Source: Beijerinckiaceae bacterium (GTDB lineage: Bacteria; Pseudomonadota; Alphaproteobacteria; Rhizobiales; Beijerinckiaceae). From it: a stretch of DNA of 51,657 nt. The position numbers were made by a program, and so were the translations under genes. Within the stretch, counting starts at the first letter, position 1; each line of letters starts with the position of its first letter. The notes under the pieces are model-generated. The model was not told the origin of the DNA. It made no database searches and saw only the letters and a list, made by a program, of their open reading frames with translations. Of the stretch, positions 17,419 through 26,250 are shown piece after piece. The DNA lies in the NCBI GenBank assembly GCA_019745195.1, contig JAIETL010000079.1, positions 1 through 51,657 of the forward strand, given 5' to 3'.

Positions 17419-18360
17419 TCATTCCGGTTTTCGGCTCGCGCCGCGCTTGTGCGCCTGCAACGCCGCCAATCGCGTGTCGCGCCAGTCGCTCAGGCGCTTG
17501 ACCCGCTCGGCCGATTGCGTGCCCGGCCACTCGCTCATCACGGTCGCGACCGTCGCCGCGTCGAACGGGTTGCCGAGCCCCTCCGATGACCTGACCATGC
17601 GGTCGAGCGATTCCGAATAGCGCGCGCAATAGTCGGGTATGCCGCCTGGCGCATTAAGCTCGATCGTCTCGAACGGCCCCATGAAGGACCAGCGCAGGCC
17701 CAGCCCATCGCGGATCGTCTTGTCGACATCCTGCGCGCTGGCGACGCCCTCGCCGACAAGACGGAAGGCCTCCGCCAGCAGCACCGCCTGCAGCCGGTTC
17801 AGCACGAAGCCCGCCTTCTCCTTGCGCAGCGTGATCGGCACCTGTCCGGCGGCCTCGTAGATCGCCTTGGCCCGCTCGACCACGGCCGGGTCGGTCCAGG
17901 GCGCGGGCGCGAGTTCGACGATCGGCACGAGATGGGGCGGGTTGACCGGATGGGCGACGAGGCAGCGCGCTCGGCCGGCCAGCGTCTCACTGAAGACCGA
18001 GGCCATGATGAAGGAGGTCGAGGAGGCGAGGACGGTCTCGGGCGATGCGATTTCATCCATCTGCGCAAACAGCGCGCGCTTGGCCTCGACGGTCTCGGGT
18101 CCGTTCTCCTGAACGAGGTCGGCGTCTTTCAGCACATCGGCGAGATCGGCTGCGACCCTGATGCGGGCGAGCGAGCCGGTCGGGTCATCGACGAGCCCAT
18201 GGCCGGCGAGTTCGGTCAGATTCGTCCCGATATGCGCCCGCGCCGCCTCCGCCGCGCCCGGCGCGACGTCATGCAGCGCCACCTGGCAGCCGTGGCTGGC
18301 GAAGACAGTGGCCCAGGCGCGGCCGATCAGGCCGGAGCCGACGATGGCGATGCTGGTCAT
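17419..18360 (-). CDS. 3-hydroxyacyl-CoA dehydrogenase-family protein, lambda-crystallin/L-gulonate 3-dehydrogenase-like
   Basis: NAD-dependent dehydrogenase of 313 residues. The Rossmann motif is GSGLIGRAW (8-16). AHPVNPPHLVPIVEL and KEKAGFVLNRLQ are close to the lambda-crystallin (CRYL1) branch rather than true fatty-acid enzymes, and length matches CRYL1. Members oxidise 3-hydroxy acids such as L-gulonate, and L-carnitine dehydrogenase is a relative. The next gene encodes a BKACE, so oxidation of a 3-hydroxy acid followed by cleavage of the 3-keto product is a sensible pathway. This coupling is inference from gene order and family chemistry. Confidence 0.88.
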   Translation of the reverse strand: MTSIAIVGSGLIGRAWATVFASHGCQVALHDVAPGAAEAARAHIGTNLTELAGHGLVDDPTGSLARIRVAADLADVLKDADLVQENGPETVEAKRALFAQMDEIASPETVLASSTSFIMASVFSETLAGRARCLVAHPVNPPHLVPIVELAPAPWTDPAVVERAKAIYEAAGQVPITLRKEKAGFVLNRLQAVLLAEAFRLVGEGVASAQDVDKTIRDGLGLRWSFMGPFETIELNAPGGIPDYCARYSESLDRMVRSSEGLGNPFDAATVATVMSEWPGTQSAERVKRLSDWRDTRLAALQAHKRGASRKPE

Positions 18361-18384
18361 CTCATGTCATCCTCATAGCCAAGT

Positions 18385-18460
18385 CGTCATTACGAGCGAA
18401 GCGAAGCAATCCAGCGTCTCGCGCAGGCCTCTGGATTGCTTCGCTTCGCTCGCAATGACG
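18385..18460. repeat. Intergenic hairpin repeat, family C, copy 2
   Basis: Arms CGTCATTACGAGCGAAGCG / CGCTTCGCTCGCAATGACG, between the transporter fusion gene and the dehydrogenase gene. Confidence 0.85.
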
Positions 18461-18477
18461 GATAGGGCAATCCATCC

Positions 18478-21003
18478 TCACAGCCACAGCACCTGCCGCC
18501 GGGGCGCCAGATCCTGGCTCAACGCCCGCGACGGCCCGGTATGCACCACCGCGCCGCGCTCCAGCACGACGGTCCGGTCCGACAGAGCCAGCGCCAGATC
18601 GAGGTGGTGGTCGACGATGACGATCGCGATCTCCTGCCTCAGGCGGTCGAAAGCCTCGAACAGTTCCTCGACCACGGCCGGGGCCAGGCCCTCGAAGGGT
18701 TCGTCGAGCAGCAGCACGCGGGTGTCGCCCGACAGCGCGCGCGCCACCGCCACCATCTGCTGTTCGCCGCCCGAGAGGTAGTCCGCCGGCGAATGCCAGC
18801 GCTGCCTGATGCGCGGGAAGAAGGCGAAGATTTTTTCGTCCTCCCAGCGCAGGCCGTTGCCGGTCCGGCGCTTGAGCCGGCCGAGCTCCATATTGTCCTT
18901 GACGCTCATGCCGGCGAACAGCCCGCGGCCCTGCGGCACATAGGCGACGCCGGCCCGCGCGATCGCTGCCGAAGGCTGGCCGGCGATGTCCTGCCCCGCC
19001 AGCGTGATCCTGCCCGCCGCCGGCGGTGCGATGCCGGTGATGGTCTTGAGCAGCGTCGACTTCCCCGCGCCGTTGCGGCCGAGCAGCGCCACGATCTCGT
19101 TCTCATGCACATCGAGCGAAACCTGCCGCAGGATATGGCTCTTGCCGTAGAAGGTATCGACGCCGTCGAGCCCGAGCAGAACGCCATGACGTGCGGCGCT
19201 CTGGCGCTGCTTCTCGGCCAGGGCATGCGCGCCCGAGCCGATATAGACCGCCTGTACCTGCGGCGACGAGCGGGCGTCCTCGACCGTGCCGTCGACCAGC
19301 ACCGCGCCCTCGTTCATCACCGTGACATGGTCGGCGATGGCGAAGACCCGGTCGATGTCGTGCTCGACCAGCAGCACCGGCAGGTCCTTCGAGATCGACT
19401 TGATCAGGTTGCCGACGCGCTCGCGCTCGGCCGCGGCCAACCCCGCCAGCGGCTCGTCGAGCAGCAGCACACGCGGCTTGGTGGCGAGCGCCAGGCTCAT
19501 GTCGAGCAGGCGCTGGCCGCCATAGCTCAGCGCGCCGGCTTCCGCCGTCTCGATGCCGCGCAGGCCCATCGTCTCGATGACGGTCGTGGTTTGCGCGTTG
19601 ACCTCGGCGAGCGAGCCGGCCGCGCGCCAGGGGTCGAACCGTTCGGCCGCGCGCGCCTGCACCGCGAGGCGGACATTCTCCGCGACCGAAAGCGTCGGGA
19701 ACAGGTTGGTGATCTGGAAGGCCCGGCCGATGCCGGCCTGGGTGATCGCCTCTGGAGTCATCCCGCCGATCTGGCGCTCGCGCAGATGAACCGTGCCGCG
19801 ATCGGGCGGAAACAGTCCCGAGATCAGGTTGAAGGCCGTGGTCTTGCCCGCGCCGTTGGGGCCGATCAGCGCGTGCAGCCGCCGGTCGCGCATCGTGATG
19901 TCGACGCCCTCGACCGCCTTGATGCCGCCGAAGCTCTTGGCGAGGCCGGTCGCGGTCAGGATCACGCCCTCGCCGGCATCCGTGGGCTTCATGAAGTCCG
20001 GCAGCGTCACCGAGCCTGCCTTGCGGTCGGACATTGCCGCATCGCCCATGACCTTCTTGCGGAATGGGGCCAGCAGGCGCTCAGCGACGCCGACCAGCCC
20101 GGTCGGCGAGAACACGATGAAGGCCACGAACAGCAGGCCGAACCAGAACAGCCAGTTCGCGGTCATGCTCGACAGATAATCGCGAAAGATCACGAAGAAG
20201 AGCGCGCCCAGTGCCGGCCCAAGAAACGACCGCATGCCGCCGATCACGACCATCGCCAGCAACTCGCCCGAAAACGCGACCGAGATCGGCTCGGCCGAGG
20301 TCATGCGGTTGTTGAACAGCAAAAGCGAGCCGGCGAGCCCCGTCAGCGCCGCCGAGAGCGTGAAGGCGATCAGCTTGTAGCGGTCGGTCGCGTAGCCGAG
20401 GAAGCGCGCGCGCTGCTCGTTCTCGCGAATCGCGACCAGCACGGTGCCGACAGGCGAGCGGTGGAAGCGCCAGAGCCCGTAGACGACTGCCATGCCGATC
20501 GTCGCGACCAGCATGTAGAAGGGCAGGGCGACCTCGAAATCGATGCCGAGAAACAGCGGCCGCTTGATGCCGCCGAGCCCGTCCTCGCCGCCGGTCACCG
20601 CCGTCCAGCGGAAGGCGACCGAATAGGTCATCGCCGCCAGCGCCAGCGTCAGCAGCGAGAAATAGACGCCCTTGCGGCGCAGGATCAGCGCCCCGAAGGC
20701 GAATGCGATCAGGCCGACGAACAGCACCGCCATCAGGATCGGCAGCGCGAACTGCCCCGGCAGCCAGTTGCGCTGGATCAGCCCGGCCGCATAGGCCGCG
20801 AGCCCGAACCAGGCGCCATGGCCGAAGGAGACCAGCCCGGTCGCGCCGACGAGGATGTTCAGCGCCATGCAGGCGATGGCGAAGACGACGACCTCGGTCG
20901 CGGACGTGGTGCCGAGCCCGATGACGTTCATCAGGAAAGGCAGGGCGACAAGGCCGGCGGCGGCGATGAGGAGCGGCGCGTGGTCGCGCTGTGACGGGGG
21001 CAT
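18478..21003 (-). CDS. LivM-LivG-LivF triple fusion: branched-chain-type ABC permease plus two ATPases
   Basis: One 841-residue polypeptide carries three transporter parts. Residues 1-320 are a LivM permease with many hydrophobic segments and the loop GTVLVAIRENEQRARFLGY. Residues about 350-595 are a LivG ATPase: Walker A GPNGAGKTT (381-389), signature LSYGGQ (492-497), Walker B LLLDEPLAGL, His548. Residues about 608-841 are a LivF ATPase: Walker A GRNGAGKST (642-650), signature LSGGEQ (743-748), Walker B LLLDEPFEGL, D-H-H at 798-800. Linkers are short and hydrophilic, and no internal stop or frame change was seen. The ATG at 21003 follows the LivH stop by five bases. The neighbouring catabolic genes suggest a carboxylate or amino-acid-like cargo. 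Confidence 0.92.
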   Translation of the reverse strand: MPPSQRDHAPLLIAAAGLVALPFLMNVIGLGTTSATEVVVFAIACMALNILVGATGLVSFGHGAWFGLAAYAAGLIQRNWLPGQFALPILMAVLFVGLIAFAFGALILRRKGVYFSLLTLALAAMTYSVAFRWTAVTGGEDGLGGIKRPLFLGIDFEVALPFYMLVATIGMAVVYGLWRFHRSPVGTVLVAIRENEQRARFLGYATDRYKLIAFTLSAALTGLAGSLLLFNNRMTSAEPISVAFSGELLAMVVIGGMRSFLGPALGALFFVIFRDYLSSMTANWLFWFGLLFVAFIVFSPTGLVGVAERLLAPFRKKVMGDAAMSDRKAGSVTLPDFMKPTDAGEGVILTATGLAKSFGGIKAVEGVDITMRDRRLHALIGPNGAGKTTAFNLISGLFPPDRGTVHLRERQIGGMTPEAITQAGIGRAFQITNLFPTLSVAENVRLAVQARAAERFDPWRAAGSLAEVNAQTTTVIETMGLRGIETAEAGALSYGGQRLLDMSLALATKPRVLLLDEPLAGLAAAERERVGNLIKSISKDLPVLLVEHDIDRVFAIADHVTVMNEGAVLVDGTVEDARSSPQVQAVYIGSGAHALAEKQRQSAARHGVLLGLDGVDTFYGKSHILRQVSLDVHENEIVALLGRNGAGKSTLLKTITGIAPPAAGRITLAGQDIAGQPSAAIARAGVAYVPQGRGLFAGMSVKDNMELGRLKRRTGNGLRWEDEKIFAFFPRIRQRWHSPADYLSGGEQQMVAVARALSGDTRVLLLDEPFEGLAPAVVEELFEAFDRLRQEIAIVIVDHHLDLALALSDRTVVLERGAVVHTGPSRALSQDLAPRRQVLWL

Positions 21004-21008
21004 GGCGC

Positions 21009-21884
21009 TCACTCGAACCGCTGGATGCGCTCGCCGAACAGCCCGCGCGGGCGGAACAGCAGCACGAGCAGCATCATCAGATAGATCACCGCAGTCGACC
21101 ATTGCGTGTAGCCGAGCCCGATCGTGATGCCCTTGACCAGACCGACCATCAGCGCCGCGACCACCACGCCCCAGAACGATCCCAGGCCCCCGATGACCAC
21201 GACGACGAAGGCCGGCGTGATGATCTCCTGCCCCATGGCGGGATGGATCGAGTAGATCGGCGCGAGCAGCACGCCGGCGAGCCCCGCGAGCCCGATGCCG
21301 ATGCCGGCGACCGCGACCATGTAGGGCTGCAGCGAAATGCCGAGCGCGCCGACCATGTCCGGGTTCTGGACGCCGGCCCTGACGACGCGGCCGAACGCCG
21401 TGCGCTGCAGCAGGAACCACAGGCCGATCACACAGGCAGCCGCCACCAGCAGCAGCATCGCCCGGTAGCGTGAATAGATGAAGTCGCCGACGAAAATCTG
21501 GCCGCGCAGGGCAGGCGGGATCGAGAAGGAGAGCGGCGGCGCCCCGAAGATCATGCGCAAGGCCTGCTCGGCGACCATGGCGAGGCCGAAGGTCAGGAGC
21601 AGCGAGAGGATCGGGTCCGAGCGGTAGAAGCGCTGGAACAGCGAGCGCTCGACCACGATGCCGATCAGCGCGACCAGCACCGGCGAGGCCAACATCGCGC
21701 CGCCGAAGCCGATATGGGGCGCGAGCACGATCGTGAGATAGGCCCCGATCGCGTAGAACGCCCCATGCGCCAGGTTGACGATGCCGCCCAGCGAGAAGAT
21801 CAGCGACAGGCCGAGCGCGATCAGGAGGTAATAAACCCCGTCGAGCAGTCCGTTAAGCACCTGCTGGATGAAGAGGGTGAGCAA
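21009..21884 (-). CDS. Branched-chain-type ABC transporter permease (LivH-like)
   Basis: Inner-membrane permease of about 291 residues. The opening FIQQVLNGLLDGVYYLLIALGLSLIF-type strand and NLAHGAFYAIGAY are characteristic of LivH; AFGRVVRAGVQNPDMVGALG is the coupling loop. The start is not certain: I favour TTG 21884, just before the conserved region, over ATG 21929, which lies in the edge of a family F repeat. The gene directly precedes the LivMGF fusion and follows the binding-protein gene, so all parts of the importer are present. Confidence 0.88.
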   Translation of the reverse strand: MLTLFIQQVLNGLLDGVYYLLIALGLSLIFSLGGIVNLAHGAFYAIGAYLTIVLAPHIGFGGAMLASPVLVALIGIVVERSLFQRFYRSDPILSLLLTFGLAMVAEQALRMIFGAPPLSFSIPPALRGQIFVGDFIYSRYRAMLLLVAAACVIGLWFLLQRTAFGRVVRAGVQNPDMVGALGISLQPYMVAVAGIGIGLAGLAGVLLAPIYSIHPAMGQEIITPAFVVVVIGGLGSFWGVVVAALMVGLVKGITIGLGYTQWSTAVIYLMMLLVLLFRPRGLFGERIQRFE

Positions 21885-21921
21885 GAGGCGGCTTTCGTTA
21901 GACGACAAAGCAATGAAACAC

Positions 21922-22034
21922 GCCGTCATCCCGGACGAAGCGAAGCGTAGTTCCGGGATCCATCATAGAGTGGGACGGCGCTCTACGATGGATCCCGGAT
22001 CTGCGCCGCTACGCGGCTTGTCCGGGATGACGGC
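21922..22034. repeat. Intergenic hairpin repeat, family F, copy 2
   Basis: Arms CGCCGTCATCCCGGA / TCCGGGATGACGGCG with inner GGGATCCATCAT / ACGATGGATCCC. It lies between the binding-protein and permease genes of one transporter and could weaken read-through to the membrane components. Confidence 0.85.
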
Positions 22035-22057
22035 GCGGGTGTCACAACGGTAAACCC

Positions 22058-23320
22058 TCACGCCATCTTGCAGACCGCCTCGTCGCCGGTGGTCGCGATC
22101 ACCTCCAGGCTCTCGCCCGGCCCCGGCACGGGAGCCGACGAGGTGAAGAGGTCGTAGGGGTTCTTCACCTGCGCCGCCGGCAAAGCGGTGACGGTGTACA
22201 TCTCATGCATGAACTGGTGGTCGGAGGCGCGGAAATAGCCTTCGCGCGTCTTCATCACGTCGAACTTCGCGCCCTTCTCCCAGTGCTCCATGATCTTGGC
22301 CGTGTCGGTCGATTTCAGCTCGTTCATCGACTGGGCCATGATCTTCACGATATTATAGTCGCCCCAGGCCTGGTTCTCCGGCGGCTTGCCGTATTTCTTC
22401 GTGAAGGCCGCGACGAATTTCTTCGTGTTCGGCGTGTCGATCAGATGGTGCCAGACCACCGGCCAGACGCCGCCGAAATTGTCCTTGCCTGCCGCCCAGG
22501 CGAGCGCCGTGTCGAAGCCGAAGCCGGCGACCGGGAAGGTCAGGCCGAACTCGGAATACTGCTTGAGGAAATTGGTGATCTGGTTGCCGGCGAGGTTGGA
22601 GATCACGAGGTCGGGCTTGGCCGCCCTGATTTCCAGCAACAGGGCGGAGAAATCGGTCGCGTCGGTCGGCACCAGCTTGTCGGCCGCGAACTGGCCGCCA
22701 TTGGCCTCCATGAAGCGCTTGGCGACCTTGAGCAAATCATGGCCGAAGGCGTAGTCGGCCGTCAGCGAGAACCACTTCTTGCCCTTGACCAGTCCCTGCG
22801 CCATCAGCGAGCGGCCGCAGGTTTTCACATACATCGAGTTCTGGCTCTCGATGTGGAACATGTATTTGTTGCAGCTCTCGCCGCGCAGCGCGTCGGAATT
22901 GCCGCCGGTGTTGACGAACAGCGTCTTGGTGCGGTTCGCGACCTGCGCGATCGTGAGGCACGAGGCCGAAGAAATCTCGCCGAGCAGGCAGGCGACCTTG
23001 TCGCGCTCGACCATGCGCTCGGCCTTGGTCGAGGCGGTCTGCGGATTGACCGAGTCCTCCTTCAGCACGTCGAGCTTGCGGCCCATGATGCCGCCGGCCG
23101 CATTGATCTCCTCGACCGCGAGATCGACCGCCATCACCGCGAACTCGCCGAGCGGCCCGAGAAACCCGGTTCGCGGCGTCAGATGCCCGAAGCGGATCGC
23201 GTCCGGCGTCTGCGCCAGGATCAGCGAGGGGCTGGCGATCAGCCCGGTGGCGGCGCCTGCGCCAAGGCCGGCCAAGGCCTGGCGGCGCGACATGCGGGTC
23301 GGCTTGATGATCTCTGACAT
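22058..23320 (-). CDS. Branched-chain-type ABC transporter substrate-binding protein (LivK-like)
   Basis: Periplasmic binding protein of 420 residues of the Leu/Ile/Val-binding fold. The N-terminus has a likely Tat-type signal, SRRQALAG followed by a hydrophobic stretch and a cut near LILAQ. Typical features are LTPRTGFLGPLGEF, AVEEINAAGGIMGR and LLGEISSASCLT. GGGAGG precedes the ATG. It is the first gene of a minus-strand unit that continues through LivH, the LivMGF fusion, a dehydrogenase and BKACE, and is divergent from a GntR regulator. Confidence 0.92.
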   Translation of the reverse strand: MSEIIKPTRMSRRQALAGLGAGAATGLIASPSLILAQTPDAIRFGHLTPRTGFLGPLGEFAVMAVDLAVEEINAAGGIMGRKLDVLKEDSVNPQTASTKAERMVERDKVACLLGEISSASCLTIAQVANRTKTLFVNTGGNSDALRGESCNKYMFHIESQNSMYVKTCGRSLMAQGLVKGKKWFSLTADYAFGHDLLKVAKRFMEANGGQFAADKLVPTDATDFSALLLEIRAAKPDLVISNLAGNQITNFLKQYSEFGLTFPVAGFGFDTALAWAAGKDNFGGVWPVVWHHLIDTPNTKKFVAAFTKKYGKPPENQAWGDYNIVKIMAQSMNELKSTDTAKIMEHWEKGAKFDVMKTREGYFRASDHQFMHEMYTVTALPAAQVKNPYDLFTSSAPVPGPGESLEVIATTGDEAVCKMA

Positions 23321-23388
23321 GACGTTCCTCCCAGAACGGTGCGCCGCGCCTGTGGCGTCGGCTGGTCTTGCGCAGCGGTCTGATGCCG

Positions 23389-23412
23389 CTTGTCGTGATC
23401 TGTGATCACAGT
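23389..23412. promoter_or_regulatory. Palindrome in the divergent LivK-GntR promoter region
   Basis: A perfect 10-base palindrome TGTGATCACA (23401-23410) with a partial copy CGTGATC just before it. The GT-N4-AC core resembles sites of FCD-type GntR regulators, so autoregulation plus control of the transporter operon is a reasonable inference. Confidence 0.5.
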
Positions 23413-23425
23413 TAGGTTGGCAGAC

Positions 23426-24190
23426 ATGATCGCCCGTGTCCAGCCCCTGCCGACGCCGTCCCGCATGCCCGCAAGCGCCCGCGAGACCGGACCGCGCGAC
23501 CCCTCGGCGCTCGACGATGTCGGCTTTCTGGCGCGCGAGACGCTGGGCGAGCGCGTCACCGCCGAGCTGCGCGCGCTGCTGGTCTCGGGCAGGCTCGCGC
23601 CGGGCGAAAAGCTCTCGTTGCGCCGCGTCGCGGAAGCGCTCGGCGTCTCGATGATGCCGGTGCGCGAGGCGGTCAGCCGGCTCGCCGCCGACAAGGCGCT
23701 GGAGGTGCTACCGGGGCGGGCGGTGCGGGTGCCGGTCCTGACGCTGGAGCGGTTTCGCGAACTGACGCGCCTGCGCCTCGTGGTCGAGGGTTTTGCGGCC
23801 GAGGAGGCCGCGCGCGTAGCGACCGAGGAGCAGGTCGCCCGCGTCGCAGTGCATGAAGCGATCTTCGCCGAGGCCGCGAACGCCGATCCGCCGCGCAGCG
23901 CCGACGGCGTCGCCGCCAATCGCGACCTGCATTTCGCCATCTACGAGGCCGCCGGCATGCCCGCTCTGGTCGAGATGATCGAGCGGCTCTGGCTCAAGGC
24001 CGGGCCGATCCTCAACATCGATATGCGCCATGAGCCGATCCGGCTGAAGGGCGGCAACGCCGTGCAGGCCCATGCGGCGCTGCTCGACGCCATGCGCCGG
24101 CGCGATCCGGCCGCCGCGCGGGCGGCGCTCGAAAGCGACATCAGGGCGGCCGCCGCCCATATCGAAAGCACCGGTCGTCTGGCCGAATAA
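23426..24190 (+). CDS. GntR-family transcriptional regulator (FCD subfamily)
   Basis: Regulator of 254 residues: winged helix at about 40-105 (RRVAEALGVSMMPVREAVSRL), FCD ligand domain after it with RLRLVVEGFAAEEAA, NRDLHFAIYEAAG and HAALLDAMRRRD. I chose ATG 23426 over GTG 23402, which lies in the palindrome. It is divergent from the LivK operon and 20 bases ahead of an SDR gene, so it probably regulates both. Ligand unknown. Confidence 0.9.
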   Translation: MIARVQPLPTPSRMPASARETGPRDPSALDDVGFLARETLGERVTAELRALLVSGRLAPGEKLSLRRVAEALGVSMMPVREAVSRLAADKALEVLPGRAVRVPVLTLERFRELTRLRLVVEGFAAEEAARVATEEQVARVAVHEAIFAEAANADPPRSADGVAANRDLHFAIYEAAGMPALVEMIERLWLKAGPILNIDMRHEPIRLKGGNAVQAHAALLDAMRRRDPAAARAALESDIRAAAAHIESTGRLAE

Positions 24191-24210
24191 GCGGAATCGG
24201 GAGAGAGACG

Positions 24211-24987
24211 ATGGACCTTCAGATCAAGGGCCTGCGCGTGCTGGTCACGGCCGGCGCGAACGGCATCGGCCGCGCCACGGCGCGCGCCTTCGCGGCCGAG
24301 GGCGCGAAGGTCCATATCTGCGATGTCGATACGGCCGCGCTCGCCGAGATGGCCAAAAGCGATCCGGCCATGACGCAGTCGGTCTGCGACGTGTCCGACC
24401 GCGAGGCGGTGGCGCGGCTGATGGGTGATGCGCTGGCAGCGCTCGGCGGGCTCGACTGCCTGGTCAACAATGCCGGCATCGCCGGGCCGACCGGCCGCGT
24501 CGACGAGATCGATCCGGCCGACTGGGACACATGCGTCGCCATCGACCTGACCGGGCAGTTCAACTGCACGCGGCTCGCGGTCCAGCATCTCAAGCAGTCG
24601 AAGAACGCCTCGATCGTCAATCTGTCGAGCCAGGCGGGAAAGCACGGCTTCCCGCTGCGCTCGCCCTATGCGGCGGCGAAATGGGGCGTGATCGGCTTCA
24701 CCAAGGCGCTCTCGGCCGAGCTCGGCGAGTTTGGAATCCGCGCCAACGCGATCTGCCCCGGGCTGGTCGAGGGGCCTCGCATTCAGAGCGTGATCGCCAA
24801 CAAGGCCCGCAGCTTCAATGTCTCGCATGAGGAGATGACGCAGCGCCTTTTCGCCGGCGTCTCGATCAAGCAGTTCGTCGATCCCGCCGACATCGCCAGG
24901 CAGATCGTCTTCCTGGCCTCGCCCTTCGCCAAGACGATCTCGGGTCAGGAGTTCTCCGTGTGCGGGGACACGCGCATGCTGGCGTGA
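24211..24987 (+). CDS. Short-chain dehydrogenase/reductase
   Basis: NAD(P)-dependent oxidoreductase of 258 residues. Cofactor motif TAGANGIG (13-20), NNAG near 86, and catalytic Ser139/140, Tyr153 and Lys157 (SPYAAAK) are all present. An Asp at the end of strand 2 (CDVD) suggests NAD preference. GGGAGAG precedes the ATG. Transcribed with the GntR gene and next to the BKACE/dehydrogenase/transporter cluster, it probably acts on the same carbon source, oxidising a hydroxyl group. Confidence 0.92.
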   Translation: MDLQIKGLRVLVTAGANGIGRATARAFAAEGAKVHICDVDTAALAEMAKSDPAMTQSVCDVSDREAVARLMGDALAALGGLDCLVNNAGIAGPTGRVDEIDPADWDTCVAIDLTGQFNCTRLAVQHLKQSKNASIVNLSSQAGKHGFPLRSPYAAAKWGVIGFTKALSAELGEFGIRANAICPGLVEGPRIQSVIANKARSFNVSHEEMTQRLFAGVSIKQFVDPADIARQIVFLASPFAKTISGQEFSVCGDTRMLA

Positions 24988-25005
24988 GGGGGCCGGCAGC
25001 CTTTC

Positions 25006-25084
25006 CGTCTTTGCGAGCGCAGCGAAGCAATCCAGCGTCTCTCTCTACGCCCTCTTGGATTGCTTCGCTGCGCTCGCAATGACG
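25006..25084. repeat. Intergenic hairpin repeat, family C, copy 3
   Basis: Arms CTTTGCGAGCGCAGCGAAG / CTTCGCTGCGCTCGCAATG between convergent SDR and DUF815 genes. Confidence 0.85.
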
Positions 25085-25088
25085 GGAT

Positions 25089-25982
25089 TCACCCCTCCAG
25101 CCGCGTCCCCAGCCGCCCGGCAAGGTCCTGGATGTACTGCCAGGCCGTACGGCCCGAGCGCGAGCCGCGTGTCGTCGCCCATTCCAGCGCCTCGCGCCGC
25201 AGCTCATCGGGCGCGATCGCGAGCCCGAAATGCCCGACATAGCCGTCGATCATCTCCAGATATTCGTCCTGGCTGCATTTGTGGAAGCCGAGCCAGAGCC
25301 CGAAGCGGTCCGACAGCGAGACCTTTTCCTCGACGGCCTCGCCGGGATTGATCGCGGTCGAGCGCTCGTTCTCCATCATCTCGCGCGGCAGCAAATGCCG
25401 GCGGTTCGAGGTCGCGTAGAACACGACATTGTCGGGCCGGCCCTCGACGCCGCCGTCGAGCGCCGCCTTCAGCGATTTGTAGGAGGTGTCCTGCCCGTCG
25501 AAGGAGAGGTCGTCGCAGAACACGATGGCGCGGTGCGGGTCGGGCCGCAGCAGCCCCATCAGGCTGGGCAGGCTTTCGATATCCTCGCGGTGGATCTCGA
25601 TCAGCTTGAGCGGCAAAATCCCCGAACCTGAACCCTGCCCAGCCAGCCGCGCATTGGTGTCGGCATGGACCGACTTGACCAGCGACGATTTGCCCATGCC
25701 GCGCGCGCCCCAGAGCAGCACGTTGTTCGCCGGCAGCCCGCGCGCAAAGCGCTCGGTGTTCTCCGCCAGCGTGTCGCGGACGCGATCGACGCCGCGCAGC
25801 AGCGAGAGCGCGACGCGATTGACCTTGGCGACAGGCGCGAGCTCCGCCCCGGCCGGATGCCAGACGAAGGCGTCGGCGGCGGTAAGGTCGGCGGCCCGGC
25901 GCGCAGGCGGCGCGAGGCGCTCCAGCGCGGATGCGATGCGCAGCAGGGTCGCGAGCGTCTGGTCGGAGGCAGAATCGGTCAT
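25089..25982 (-). CDS. DUF815-family AAA-type ATPase
   Basis: P-loop protein of 297 residues. Walker A is GARGMGKSS, Walker B region AIVFCDDLSF, with sensor-type YATSNRRHLLPR; this last stretch is characteristic of DUF815. The C-terminus has an Arg-rich TTRGSRSGRTAWQYIQDLAGRLG lid, quoted here only for its pattern. I chose the ATG at 25982 (MTDSASDQ). The cellular role is not established. The gene is divergent from yajC. Confidence 0.9.
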   Translation of the reverse strand: MTDSASDQTLATLLRIASALERLAPPARRAADLTAADAFVWHPAGAELAPVAKVNRVALSLLRGVDRVRDTLAENTERFARGLPANNVLLWGARGMGKSSLVKSVHADTNARLAGQGSGSGILPLKLIEIHREDIESLPSLMGLLRPDPHRAIVFCDDLSFDGQDTSYKSLKAALDGGVEGRPDNVVFYATSNRRHLLPREMMENERSTAINPGEAVEEKVSLSDRFGLWLGFHKCSQDEYLEMIDGYVGHFGLAIAPDELRREALEWATTRGSRSGRTAWQYIQDLAGRLGTRLEG

Positions 25983-26138
25983 CTTGAAAGCGCCTTTGGC
26001 GAGAGCATCGCATGCCGTACCCGACAGTACGGTTCCGCCGACGGGTAAACTGCACCTGCGCGCAAAGCGCAAGGCCATTGCGCGAATGATGGCAAGCCCA
26101 TAGGTGAGGGGCGCGGCCGAAAGACCGGCTGCTTCAGA

Positions 26139-26166
26139 TTGATTTCGCGCAGTCCGTGGCTATAGT
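26139..26166 (+). promoter_or_regulatory. Probable sigma-70-type promoter for yajC-secD-secF
   Basis: TTGATT (26139-26144), a 16-base spacer, then TATAGT (26161-26166), about 85 bases before the yajC start. Fair match; not otherwise tested. Confidence 0.5.
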
Positions 26167-26250
26167 CCGCGCGATTTTGATAGCTGACCAGCATTTCGCC
26201 GCCGACGCGGCCGGTGGCCCCTCGCGCCATCGACACCAAGGAGCCTTTGC

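Noticed and set aside
18478..21420. 980-residue version of the LivMGF fusion starting inside livH
   Set aside because: The first 139 codons are an out-of-frame reading of livH; the ATG at 21003 directly follows the livH stop.
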